A DNA stretch of 37,007 nt from Pseudomonadota bacterium. GTDB lineage: Bacteria; Myxococcota_A; Polyangia; Polyangiales; Polyangiaceae. Position numbers and translations under genes: made by a program. Location of the stretch: NCBI GenBank assembly GCA_023428245.1, contig JAEYYX010000115.1, positions 1 to 37,007 of the forward strand, given 5' to 3'. This document shows positions 22,887 to 31,440 of the stretch, piece by piece. The notes under the pieces were generated by a model. The model did no database searches. It saw nothing but the letters and a program-made list of their open reading frames with translations, and was not told where the DNA came from. How positions within the stretch are numbered: the stretch's first letter is position 1; each line of letters begins with the position of its first letter.

Positions 22887-23495
22887 ATGCCTTCTCCCGA
22901 TCGCTCTGCGAAGAAACTCCTGGGCGGGCTCTCGCTCCTTTCGCTCATCGCGTTTTCCGGCTGTTCGAGTGGCGCGGCGGTTTGTGGAGCGGGCGTCGAG
23001 GCTCGCGCGCGCCCGGGGATCACTTTCGGGCGCTATCAGACCTTCGCGCTCAAGAACCCGAGTCGGTCCCCGCTGAGCGGGAAAGAGAGCTCAGACCTGC
23101 CTTCGAACGTGGAAGTGCTCTTGAAGCGAGCCAACATGGAAGCGGGCGCCGCGCTCACGAATGCGGGGCTCGAAGAGGTCGATCCGAACCAGGAGACTCC
23201 CGATCTTTGGGTGGTCAGCGCTGCCGCGACGGAGGTCGAGGATGGCGCCGAGTGGGACTGCGTGAGCGACTGGAAGTGGTGGGGCTGGTACGAAGAGTTC
23301 GACGCCTGCCGCTGGGTCGAGCCGATCCCTGTCGAGTACCGGCCCGCGACCCTAGTGGTCAGCGTCGTCGACACGGCCAAGGATGAGGTCGTGTTCGGAG
23401 GTCTCGCTTCTGAGCTGCTCGACTGCTCCGGCGATCAGAATGCGTCGATCGAGCTCAGCGTCGAAGAGATTTTTGCGGACTTCCCGCAGAACTGA
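22887..23495 (+). CDS. DUF4136-type lipoprotein
   Basis: The 202-residue product has a lipoprotein signal ending IAFSGC (Cys26), which fixes the ATG at 22887 rather than the GTG at 22824 that overlaps the previous stop. The body follows the DUF4136 pattern: FGRYQTFALKNP, a helical stretch, TPDLWVVSAAATEV, a Trp-rich loop (WKWWGWYEEF), YRPATLVVSVVDTAKDEVVFGGLA and a closing helix EEIFADFP. The family has no defined function; members are outer-membrane lipoproteins. Two Cys (in DCVSD and DACRW) could form a disulphide in the Trp-rich loop. The 59-base gap to the S10 gene allows cotranscription. Confidence 0.85.
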   Translation: MPSPDRSAKKLLGGLSLLSLIAFSGCSSGAAVCGAGVEARARPGITFGRYQTFALKNPSRSPLSGKESSDLPSNVEVLLKRANMEAGAALTNAGLEEVDPNQETPDLWVVSAAATEVEDGAEWDCVSDWKWWGWYEEFDACRWVEPIPVEYRPATLVVSVVDTAKDEVVFGGLASELLDCSGDQNASIELSVEEIFADFPQN

Positions 23496-23622
23496 CGAGA
23501 AACTGACCGACCCTTGGGCCCGAAGCTGCAACCGAATCTACCTACCTGAACTCCCTCGCCATACGGCCGTTCTGCTGGCACGATTGGCAAGAGATTTTCT
23601 GATGTGGTCCCGGTGAGGTTCC

Positions 23623-26091
23623 GTGGGAGACAGCGCAGCACATCGTCCCCCTGAGGACAGCCGAGACCGACCCGAAAGTGAGCCAGCGCCGGCCGTGACG
23701 CGCCCGCCGAGCCTCAAGTACCAAGCGGTTTCGCCAGACCGCGTCCCTCACTTTCCCCTGCCTGAGGAGATCCCGGATGTCTCCCTCTCCGATCAAAACT
23801 CCTGGGCCGGCGAAGAGGTCTCCCCGGACGCTCCCGATCCTCTGCTGGGTCAGACGCTACAGGGCACGTACCTCATCATGCGCGTGCTCGGCGCGGGCGG
23901 GATGGGCCGGGTATACGAAGCGCGCCACACGCGCATTTTCGCCAAGCGCTACGCGATCAAAGTCCTCCACGCGGAGTTCGCTCGAAACCCGGAGCTCCGC
24001 CAAAGGTTCCAGCGAGAGGCCGAGGCCGCCGCATCCATTGAGCACGGCGGTGTGGTCGGAACCTATGACGTCGGCGAGACGCCCGAGGGCTGGCCCTACA
24101 TGGTCTGCGAGCTCCTCGTGGGAGTCGACCTGAATGCCTACCTGAAAGCTCACGGCGCGCTCTCACCCGAAGTCGTCGCTCACATCGGGAAGCAGCTCGC
24201 GAGTGCTCTCGCGGCCGCCCACGCGGAAGGCGTCATCCATCGTGACCTCAAACCTCACAACATCTTCGTCCTCGGACCCGAGGGCGACCGCCCGGAAGGC
24301 TCGAGCGAGCTTCCGACGATAAAAGTCCTCGATTTCGGCCTGTCCCGCTTCATGGAACGGGACACCGAGCTGACGAAGACCGGCATCATCATCGGAACTC
24401 CCGGCTACATGGCCCCCGAGCAGGCCATGGGCCAGGAAACGGATATCCGCACGGATGTCTACGGAATTGGGGCGCTGCTGTACGCGATGGCGACCGGTCA
24501 AGCTCCCTTCGGTGAAGAGACCCCTCAGCTCACGGTGCTCGCGGTCATGAATCGCGAGCCGCCCCGTCCCCGCGACATTAACCCGAAAGTCCCTGTCGAA
24601 CTCGAGATCGTCATCCAAAAGGCGATGGCACGGCAGGCAGCCGATCGCTACCAAAGCGCTCCTGAATTAGGAGAAGCGCTCGCCCGCCTCTACGCACCCT
24701 TTGGTCCCTTGAACCGTCGCGGCGAGCAGAAGAGCTCCCGTCGCTTGGCGAGCCCGAGGCTCCGCCTCGGCCTCACGCTCGGTGCACTTTCGGTGTTCTT
24801 GGGATGCGCCGCCTATGGCGCTGCTCTGGGTGGTCTCGAGCTTTTCGGCGACACCTTCAGGCATTTCCGCCCGAGCCTTCTCGAATGGCTCCTGCTCGCA
24901 TTCCTCGGCATCGTCAGCCTCGGCTCCGGCGGGACCGCTGTCTACTTGTTCGAACGGCGGGTTTGGAACAACAGCGCCAGAGTCGCCGAACTCGTGCCCA
25001 AGGCGCTGCGCGCCCTCAGCGTTTCGGTCGCGGCTTGCGGCCTCTCGTCGCTCCTGGTCCTCACGGCGAGCGCCACTCTGGCCAGGGTCCACAACAGGCC
25101 CATCGCGAGCGACTACCTCTCCGAACCAGCTCTCCTTCTCGTTCTCTTCGCAATCGCGAGTGTCGCTGCCACCACCTCACTCCTCAAGAGTCTGTTCGTC
25201 CGCGCGCAGAACCGAGTCCTCTCCACACTGACGCAGACTGTCGTCCCGGCTCTCGGCGTCGTCCTCGGCCTCGGGCTCATCACTCTTCCCCTGCGCCGGG
25301 AACCCGAAAGCGGGCGCTCCCCCGCGGTCAGGGCGGAGGACCCGAGCGCGCCCGGAGGGTCGGCCGCAGCCCCCGACGGCCAAGGCCAGGCGTCCCCGAG
25401 GGCCACAGAAAGAAGCGCTGCCTCGCGCGCCTCGAAGCCAGCTCCTGCCGCGCACGAACTCGCCCCCAAAGAAGACCTCGACATCGCGATCCACGACGGT
25501 CCCGAGGCTCTCGAGGCTCTCAGGGAGAAATATCCCAAGGACGCGAAGATCCCGAAGGCGCTCGTGCTCGCCTACGCGAGCCGCGCAGACACTCTCGACC
25601 GTTCCCTCGTGACGATCTCCGAGCTATTGCAGCTCGATCCCGGGGCGAACAAGGATAGCGACGTCGTCTTCATCCTGAAGAAGGGGCTGCTTCTCAAAGG
25701 CAAGCCCTACGCCGCCGCTGCGAGCGCCGTCCGGAACCACATGGGGACCGAAGGGGCTGAGCTCCTCTACCAGCTCATGAGTGAGCGCCCCGAACATCGC
25801 GCCCGTCTCAAGGAGCTCTTCCAAGAGCTTCGCAAGACGAAACGCGCCGCAGCAAACGTGCTCATCGCCTACGACCTCAGATACGCCCCGAGCTGCCAGG
25901 CGCGTGTACCGCTGCTCGAACGAGCTGAACAAGACGGCGACATCCGCAGCCTCCACCAACTTCAAGCCCTCAGCACCGCACCGAAGAAGTGCGGCTGGGG
26001 AAGGACCTGCTACCCACCGTGCAAAGCGGAGGCCGAACGATTCCGAAAGAGCGCCAAGGTGATCGCCCGGCGCCTTGAATCGTCACCCTAG
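23623..26091 (+). CDS. Membrane Ser/Thr protein kinase with C-terminal sensor domain
   Basis: The 822-residue protein is a Hanks-type kinase. A Pro-rich cytosolic lead (1-78) precedes the kinase domain (about 80-345), which has the G-loop LGAGGMGRVYEA (89-100), Lys113 in AIK, HRDLKPHN (206-213), DFG (237-239) and GTPGYMAPE (258-266). All catalytic residues are present. About five membrane segments follow (roughly 385-565), then a Pro/Ala linker and a helical C-terminal domain of some 200 residues ending in CGWGRTCYPPC. An odd number of segments places this last domain outside the cytoplasm, where it could sense a signal. The GTG start has GGTGAGG four bases upstream. No partner substrate is evident in the window. 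Confidence 0.92.
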   Translation: MGDSAAHRPPEDSRDRPESEPAPAVTRPPSLKYQAVSPDRVPHFPLPEEIPDVSLSDQNSWAGEEVSPDAPDPLLGQTLQGTYLIMRVLGAGGMGRVYEARHTRIFAKRYAIKVLHAEFARNPELRQRFQREAEAAASIEHGGVVGTYDVGETPEGWPYMVCELLVGVDLNAYLKAHGALSPEVVAHIGKQLASALAAAHAEGVIHRDLKPHNIFVLGPEGDRPEGSSELPTIKVLDFGLSRFMERDTELTKTGIIIGTPGYMAPEQAMGQETDIRTDVYGIGALLYAMATGQAPFGEETPQLTVLAVMNREPPRPRDINPKVPVELEIVIQKAMARQAADRYQSAPELGEALARLYAPFGPLNRRGEQKSSRRLASPRLRLGLTLGALSVFLGCAAYGAALGGLELFGDTFRHFRPSLLEWLLLAFLGIVSLGSGGTAVYLFERRVWNNSARVAELVPKALRALSVSVAACGLSSLLVLTASATLARVHNRPIASDYLSEPALLLVLFAIASVAATTSLLKSLFVRAQNRVLSTLTQTVVPALGVVLGLGLITLPLRREPESGRSPAVRAEDPSAPGGSAAAPDGQGQASPRATERSAASRASKPAPAAHELAPKEDLDIAIHDGPEALEALREKYPKDAKIPKALVLAYASRADTLDRSLVTISELLQLDPGANKDSDVVFILKKGLLLKGKPYAAAASAVRNHMGTEGAELLYQLMSERPEHRARLKELFQELRKTKRAAANVLIAYDLRYAPSCQARVPLLERAEQDGDIRSLHQLQALSTAPKKCGWGRTCYPPCKAEAERFRKSAKVIARRLESSP

Positions 26092-26111
26092 GGGCCTGCC
26101 TTCAAAGAAAA

Positions 26112-26142
26112 CGCCCGCCCAGCAGAGGCTCCGGAGCGGGCG
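26112..26142. terminator. Bidirectional terminator-like hairpin
   Basis: CGCCCGC (26112-26118) and GCGGGCG (26136-26142) pair perfectly around 17 bases that include the palindrome GCTCCGGAGC. A-rich sequence precedes it and TTCTT follows it, so it could end transcripts from both convergent genes. Confidence 0.5.
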
Positions 26143-26150
26143 AATTCTTG

Positions 26151-26172
26151 GCAGGCGCTCGCAAGCGCCTGC
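26151..26172. terminator. Perfect 9-bp stem-loop between convergent genes
   Basis: GCAGGCGCT and AGCGCCTGC pair perfectly around a CGCA loop. It lies 22 bases past the stop of the leftward helicase gene at 26195 and 59 bases past the kinase stop. No U-run follows in either direction. Confidence 0.5.
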
Positions 26173-26194
26173 GCTCTGAGGGAGGTCGACTCGA

Positions 26195-27538
26195 TCAGGG
26201 AGCAGGTCGGGGCGGTCCAGAGCGCGCCTTCTGCACGCTGCCCGGTCGCCTCCCTCGAGGAGGGTGACGACGCTCGGAACTTCGATCACCCGCCGTGGCC
26301 ATCGGCCTTTGACCAGGGCGTCCGCCGCGATCGGAGCGTCCTCGTTCTCCCTGGGGCCGTCCGCCATGGTGGTGACGCGGAGCCATGGAAGGGCCCTCGT
26401 CCGGTGCGCTGCCAGCCTCGAACCCCGGTTCAGAGACCTCCATCACCTTCATGCCAATCAGCTTCTCGATAGCTCGGAAGTCACGACGCTCCTCAGACTC
26501 ACAAAACGAAAATGCGGTCCCCTCTTGGCCGGCACGGGCCGTGCGGCCGATGCGATGGACATAGGTCTCGGGTACATTCGGAATGTCGTAGTTGATGACG
26601 TGGGTCACGCCATCGACGTCGATGCCGCGCGCCGCGATGTCCGTCGCGACCAAGACGCGCACGCGACCATTGCGGAAGCCTTCGAGCGCCGTGGTGCGCG
26701 CGCCCTGCGACTTGTTGCCATGGATGGCGGCGGCGCTGATGCGCGCCTTCTCGAGGGCGGTCGCGATGCGGTTTGCGCCGTGTTTCGTGCGGCTGAAGAC
26801 AAGCACCCGCTCGCATGCCGGGTTATTGAGGACCTTCAAGAGCAACTTCGGCTTCAAGGACTTGTCCACGAAGTACACGCTCTGATCGATCTTCTCAGCC
26901 GTCGACGAGACAGGAGTCACTGTGACAGTGACCGGCTCGACAAGCAGTCGATCAGCAAGCGACTTGATCTCGCTCGGCATGGTTGCTGAGAAGAAGAGAG
27001 TTTGCCGAACGCGCGGGAGCGCGTTCACGACCTTGCGCACGTCATGGATGAAGCCCATGTCGAGCATCCGGTCTGCTTCGTCGAGGACGAAGATGTTGAG
27101 TTTCGAGAGATCGACGTATCCCTGCTGCATGAGATCGAGCAGACGGCCGGGGGTCGCGACGAGAATGTCGACTCCACGCTTCAGCTCGGCGATCTGAGGC
27201 TTTTCGCTCACGCCGCCGAAGATGACGGTGTGGTAGAGGTCGAGATCCTTCCCGTAGGTCTCGAGGCTCTGGCCGATTTGAGCAGCGAGCTCGCGCGTGG
27301 GCGTCAGGATGAGCGCGCGCAGGCAGGGCTCTTTGCCCGCCAGTTGATCGATGCGGTGAAGAATAGGAAGCGAGAACGCGGCGGTCTTGCCGGTTCCCGT
27401 CTGGGCACAGCCAAGGACGTCCTTACCGAGCAGCGCGGGAGGAATCGCTGCCTGTTGAATCGGAGAGGGGGTCTCGTAGCCGGCGCGCGCAACAGCGCGC
27501 AATAATGGCTCACTCAAGCCAAGTTCATTGAATTGCAC
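26195..27538 (-). CDS. rhlE: DEAD-box RNA helicase, RhlE type
   Basis: The 447-residue protein has the complete helicase core: the Q motif (GYETPSPIQ), Walker A AQTGTGKT (45-52), PTREL, ATPGR, DEAD (153-156), SAT, then VFSRTKHGA, TDIAARGID and HRIGRTARAG. The tail from about 375 is basic and rich in Arg, Gly and His with RGG-like repeats, as in RhlE proteins, and should bind RNA. It unwinds short RNA duplexes using ATP, in ribosome assembly or RNA decay. The start is GTG giving MQFNELGLSEPLL, the expected N-terminus; no ribosome site is visible. It diverges from the hybrid kinase gene across 236 bases. Confidence 0.93.
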   Translation of the reverse strand: MQFNELGLSEPLLRAVARAGYETPSPIQQAAIPPALLGKDVLGCAQTGTGKTAAFSLPILHRIDQLAGKEPCLRALILTPTRELAAQIGQSLETYGKDLDLYHTVIFGGVSEKPQIAELKRGVDILVATPGRLLDLMQQGYVDLSKLNIFVLDEADRMLDMGFIHDVRKVVNALPRVRQTLFFSATMPSEIKSLADRLLVEPVTVTVTPVSSTAEKIDQSVYFVDKSLKPKLLLKVLNNPACERVLVFSRTKHGANRIATALEKARISAAAIHGNKSQGARTTALEGFRNGRVRVLVATDIAARGIDVDGVTHVINYDIPNVPETYVHRIGRTARAGQEGTAFSFCESEERRDFRAIEKLIGMKVMEVSEPGFEAGSAPDEGPSMAPRHHHGGRPQGERGRSDRGGRPGQRPMATAGDRSSERRHPPRGRRPGSVQKARSGPPRPAP

Positions 27539-27728
27539 GGCGCCGCACTAGCACGGATGCTGCAGTCCGCTCAGTCTTCTTTTGGAAAAGGACGGAGCTT
27601 TTCGAGGCCCTTCCACGTTCGCCCTACACTGGCTCACCTTCGATACCCGGGTCCCCCTCCTGGTGAGGACTCACGGAAAACTGAGCGTTATTCCCAAGGT
27701 AGACAGGTTCCCTGCGAGCCGCCCCCCG

Positions 27729-27755
27729 CTAGCCCGAGCCCAAGATTCGGGCTAG
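27729..27755. promoter_or_regulatory. Perfect 9-bp inverted repeat upstream of the hybrid kinase
   Basis: CTAGCCCGA and TCGGGCTAG pair perfectly around a 9-base loop, ending 19 bases before the GTG at 27775. It could be an operator or a leader hairpin. No U-run follows, so termination is less likely. Confidence 0.5.
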
Positions 27756-27774
27756 ATCGCCCGCAGACGCTCGT

Positions 27775-30156
27775 GTGACGGGTGTGTTTCCGACCCAGAA
27801 CATGGACGCGCGGATGGGAGCGACAGAACAAGAGGCGATGCTGAGGCGCCTAGCGATGGCGGTCGAGACTTGGGGGATCGGGGTCTTCGAACACGACTTC
27901 GGCACCGGCGAGACCTGGGCGAGCCCGCGCTTTCGCGAAATGCTCGGCTTCGGTCCTGACGAATACGTCAGCATGACCGAGATCTCGCGCCAGACCTTCC
28001 CCGCCGACGCCGAGTCCGTCCAGGCTGCCGTCCTCGCTTCGAGCCACCCCGACGGGGACGGTATCTTCGACATGGTGTACCGCGTCTTCCGGAAGAGCGA
28101 CGGCTCGGTGCGCTGGCTGCACGGTCGTGGTCACACCGTATTTTCGGACGTGGAAGGAAAGCGCGCCAGGCTCCGCACGATCGGGACTGTCCTGGACGTG
28201 ACCGAACAGCAAGAGCTTCGGATCGCTGTCGAGCGTCACGAGCTCCGACTCTCCGAGGCCATGGCCGTATCTCAGCTCGGCATCTTCGACTGGGACCACG
28301 ATCCCGCGCGCCCCGAAGATGCGATCTATTGGTCGCCCAACTTCCGCCAAATGGTCGGCTTCGAGCAAGACGTTGCCGCCGACCTCCCTTGGTATCTCGG
28401 GCAAATTCACCCCGACGATCGCCAGAGATTCGAAGATGCACTCTCCAAGAGCCTGACCTGCCTCGACAGCTGCGCGGTCGAGGTTCAGTTCCGTTGGCTC
28501 CACCCGGACGGTGCGACACGCTGGTTCCTCGCACGCTCGACAACCAGCGTGCGTCGCAAGGGCGAAACGGCCACCCCGAGACGTACGGTAGGAGCCATGC
28601 TCGACGTCACCTCCACGATGCAGGCCGCGGCGGAGCTCTCCCAACGTTCTGAGATCCTCGAAGCCACCCCGGACATCGTCTGCGTCTTCGATCCCGAGCT
28701 TCACCTGGTCTTCTTGAACCAAGCTGGGCGGACCTTCGCAGGTCTCCCGGAGCCCCCAGAGTCCAGCAGCCGAGCGCTGAGTGAAGTCACCGGCAAGGAA
28801 TTCGCGGAGCGCTTCCAGCGTGAAGGACAAGCCGTGGCCCTCCAAGCAGGCTCTTGGCAGGTCGAAGCGACCCTACATAGCAGGAGCTCAGAGCCGCGGC
28901 CCGTCTCCGCTCTGGTTCTCTGCCACTTCGACAAACAAGGGGGCCTGACTCACTTCTCCCTCGTCGCCCGCGACCTTGCCCATGAGAAAAAACTCGAGGA
29001 GCAATTCCGCCAGGCCCAGAAGATGGAAGTCATTGGGCGCCTCGCTGGAGGCGTCGCCCACGATTTCAACAACGTGCTCTCGATCATCATGGGATTCTCC
29101 GACGTCTTGGAGGACAAGATCCTTTCAGGCGAAGGAGGCCAGCAAGAGATCGAGGAAATCCGCTTCGCTGCGGAACGGGCCGCCTCTCTGACTCGTCAGC
29201 TCCTCTCGATGAGCAGGAAGGAGCTCGTACAGCCGCGTTCGGTCGACATGAGCAGTGTCGTCCAGGCAGCGATCCCGATGTTCCAGCGCCTCATCGACGC
29301 GACCATCACGATCCATTTCACGCAGGCGTCGGTCCCCGCCTTGGTCAAGGCCGATCCAACGCAAATTGAGCAGGTCCTTTTGAACCTGGTCGTCAACGCC
29401 CGCGACGCAATGCCCCAGGGCGGTGAGCTCCAGCTCGATGTCTCCCAACTCTATCATCGACCTGACAGCGCGCCCAAGGGGCTCACGCTTGCGCCCGGGA
29501 ACTACACCGTCCTTTCCGTTTCCGACTCGGGCCACGGCATGAGCGAGGAGACTCGAGCCCGAATTTTTGAGCCGTTTTTCACGACCAAGGGCGCAGGCAA
29601 AGGGACAGGACTCGGGCTCTCGACGGTCTTCGACATCGTCGAAAAGTGGCAGGGCGGCATCTGGGTTCACAGCGAGCCCGGCCAGGGCACAACTTTGAAA
29701 ATCTACGTCCCGGCGGTCCAGGAAGCGGAACCAGTCTCCCCCGAACGCCCCTCGGCCCCCGTCGCCCATCCCGGCGGGACTATCCTGCTGGTCGATGATG
29801 AACCTCAGCTCCGCAGCCTGCTCACGACCATCCTCACGCGCGCGGGCTATCGCGTTCTCGAAGCAGCCGGACCCATCGAAGCAATTGGACTCGCAAAGGA
29901 TTTCGAAGGGCGCATCGACCTCTTGCTCACGGACATCGTCATGCCTCAGATGACGGGTCCCTTCCTCGCAACCGAGATCAAGAATTTCCGCCCGACCACG
30001 CTCGTCCTTTTCATGTCGGGCTACACGGAGGACGCTGCGGTGCGGCGGGGTCTCATCGACGAACGCCTCAGCTTCATCTCGAAGCCGCTCAGCGCAGGGA
30101 CGCTGCTGCGCAAGGTGGCCCAAGTCCTCGAGGGCCGATCCTCGCGCGTCGCGTGA
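27775..30156 (+). CDS. Multi-PAS hybrid histidine kinase
   Basis: The 793-residue protein has two PAS/PAC units of the PAS_3 type (about 25-145 and 155-290; both end in a VLDVT/MLDVT motif), a third PAS (about 295-400), a HisKA domain with His429 in GGVAHDFNNVL, a HATPase domain (NLVVNARDA, SDSGHGMS, GKGTGLGLS) and a receiver with LLVDDEP, Asp720 in LTDIVMP and SKPL. All key residues of kinase and receiver are intact. No membrane helix is seen. GTG at 27775 gives the longest product; ATG at 27802, 27814 or 27838 are possible and none has a strong ribosome site. It resembles the kinase at 19208 in domain order but has two more PAS units. No regulator gene is adjacent. Confidence 0.92.
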   Translation: MTGVFPTQNMDARMGATEQEAMLRRLAMAVETWGIGVFEHDFGTGETWASPRFREMLGFGPDEYVSMTEISRQTFPADAESVQAAVLASSHPDGDGIFDMVYRVFRKSDGSVRWLHGRGHTVFSDVEGKRARLRTIGTVLDVTEQQELRIAVERHELRLSEAMAVSQLGIFDWDHDPARPEDAIYWSPNFRQMVGFEQDVAADLPWYLGQIHPDDRQRFEDALSKSLTCLDSCAVEVQFRWLHPDGATRWFLARSTTSVRRKGETATPRRTVGAMLDVTSTMQAAAELSQRSEILEATPDIVCVFDPELHLVFLNQAGRTFAGLPEPPESSSRALSEVTGKEFAERFQREGQAVALQAGSWQVEATLHSRSSEPRPVSALVLCHFDKQGGLTHFSLVARDLAHEKKLEEQFRQAQKMEVIGRLAGGVAHDFNNVLSIIMGFSDVLEDKILSGEGGQQEIEEIRFAAERAASLTRQLLSMSRKELVQPRSVDMSSVVQAAIPMFQRLIDATITIHFTQASVPALVKADPTQIEQVLLNLVVNARDAMPQGGELQLDVSQLYHRPDSAPKGLTLAPGNYTVLSVSDSGHGMSEETRARIFEPFFTTKGAGKGTGLGLSTVFDIVEKWQGGIWVHSEPGQGTTLKIYVPAVQEAEPVSPERPSAPVAHPGGTILLVDDEPQLRSLLTTILTRAGYRVLEAAGPIEAIGLAKDFEGRIDLLLTDIVMPQMTGPFLATEIKNFRPTTLVLFMSGYTEDAAVRRGLIDERLSFISKPLSAGTLLRKVAQVLEGRSSRVA

Positions 30157-30249
30157 GTCCCAAAGCGCGTCCGTTTTCCTAGAGGCGCGGGGTGTTCGCG
30201 GGCGGGAGAGGACTCTTCGACAATGGGCTGATCAAAGCGCCGCTTCGGT

Positions 30250-31302
30250 TCAATCGACGGTGAACTTCGCTTTGGTCACTTTGATGTTCCCGCTGTTGAA
30301 CTGCGACTCGAGGAGCAGCTTCACCTCGTGGAAATTGCCGAGCTGAAGCCCGAGCTGTTCCCAATTCCTGAAGTGCTCGGAGACTGAGATCGTACCGCAC
30401 TGGCGTGCGGTGCGCCGAATGCTGAAGTATTGGTCGAAGGTGGCGTCCCCGATGATGCTTGGCTTGTTCTCGCGCGTCTTCTTCCAGACGTCGTAGATCT
30501 CGCCGTCCGCCTCAAGGGTCCCCACCTCGTCCCGCGGTGTCCCGTCGGACGAAAATCCGCCAGGCTTTTCTTCCCCCCAGTCGTCGAGGATGTAGAACTC
30601 ACGAAGTGGGTTCACAGTCCAACCGTAAACTCCTATGTACGTAAGACCGCCGCCGACCTCTTCCTTGGTCTCCGCGAACTCGAGCTTAATTTCGCCGATT
30701 TGGGTGTGTTTTTGGTTCTGGTTGTAGTCGAGCCCGACGCGCGCCAGGAAATCCTCGACATCGTTCCATTCCGCGCTGAAGGTCGCGTCGACTCCGTGCA
30801 CGCGCATGCACCCGGTGCCGGATCCTTCAGCCCAGAGTTCGTAGCCGTAGCCGCTCCCCGCGTTCCCCTTACTGTTCGAGCAGTACTGTTGGCCTCCTGT
30901 GAGGGGCGTTGCCTCGGGACACGTCGGTGGTGCACCGCCGCTCGGCGATCCTCCATCACCGCTCACGCCACCGGTCGGCGCCCCGCCACCACCATCCATA
31001 CCTCCGCTCGGAAGGCCGCCGGTGTTCTGCACGCCTCCATCAGCCGTCGGCGCTCCGCCCGCGTCGCTGCCCCCTGCGCTCGAAAGGCCTCCACTCGCGC
31101 TTCCTCCCGATCCAAGGGCGCCACCGCTCGGCGCACCACCACTCGCTGAGAGGCCTCCCGCTCCCGGCGCGCCGCCGGATGCAACCGCACCGCCGCTCCC
31201 ACCCACCTGAGACACCGACTCGCTGCAAGCGAGCGCCAGCCCAAGGGTGAGGCTTGTGAGAGCCATGCTTGGCGTTCGGAACTTCCGATCTAAAAACCCC
31301 AT
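30250..31302 (-). CDS. GH11 endo-1,4-beta-xylanase lipoprotein
   Basis: This 350-residue protein has a lipoprotein signal ending LALAC (Cys26), a Gly/Ser/Ala linker (about 27-127) and a GH11 jelly-roll domain (about 135-350). GH11 marks are GYGYELWAEG, ATFSAEWNDVEDFLARVG, YIGVYGWTVNPLREFYI with the nucleophile Glu235, YDVWKKTRENKPSIIG, ATFDQYFSIR, HFRNWEQLGLQLG and LLLESQFNSGN with the acid/base Glu332. It should cut the xylan backbone outside the cell. ATG at 31302 gives a charged n-region (DRKFR); 31314 and 31266 are alternatives. Upstream in the same direction is the CE6-type esterase gene, 138 bases away, so the pair is probably one xylan-use unit. Confidence 0.92.
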   Translation of the reverse strand: MGFLDRKFRTPSMALTSLTLGLALACSESVSQVGGSGGAVASGGAPGAGGLSASGGAPSGGALGSGGSASGGLSSAGGSDAGGAPTADGGVQNTGGLPSGGMDGGGGAPTGGVSGDGGSPSGGAPPTCPEATPLTGGQQYCSNSKGNAGSGYGYELWAEGSGTGCMRVHGVDATFSAEWNDVEDFLARVGLDYNQNQKHTQIGEIKLEFAETKEEVGGGLTYIGVYGWTVNPLREFYILDDWGEEKPGGFSSDGTPRDEVGTLEADGEIYDVWKKTRENKPSIIGDATFDQYFSIRRTARQCGTISVSEHFRNWEQLGLQLGNFHEVKLLLESQFNSGNIKVTKAKFTVD

Positions 31303-31440
31303 CGCGCGCAGCATGTACTCAATGTCCGGAGGACAGCAAGTTGCACGGCGAACTCAGAGGCTCCCGGGAACTCCACCCGCCGTGGTCGCCGCAACTTTTC
31401 AACGACAACCCAGCTCAGTTTGGCTGGAACCGCTTTCCCG

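Noticed and set aside
27850..30123. Two minus-strand frames above 330 residues inside the hybrid kinase gene
   Set aside because: Both are opposite clear PAS, HisKA, HATPase and receiver domains and show no domains of their own.
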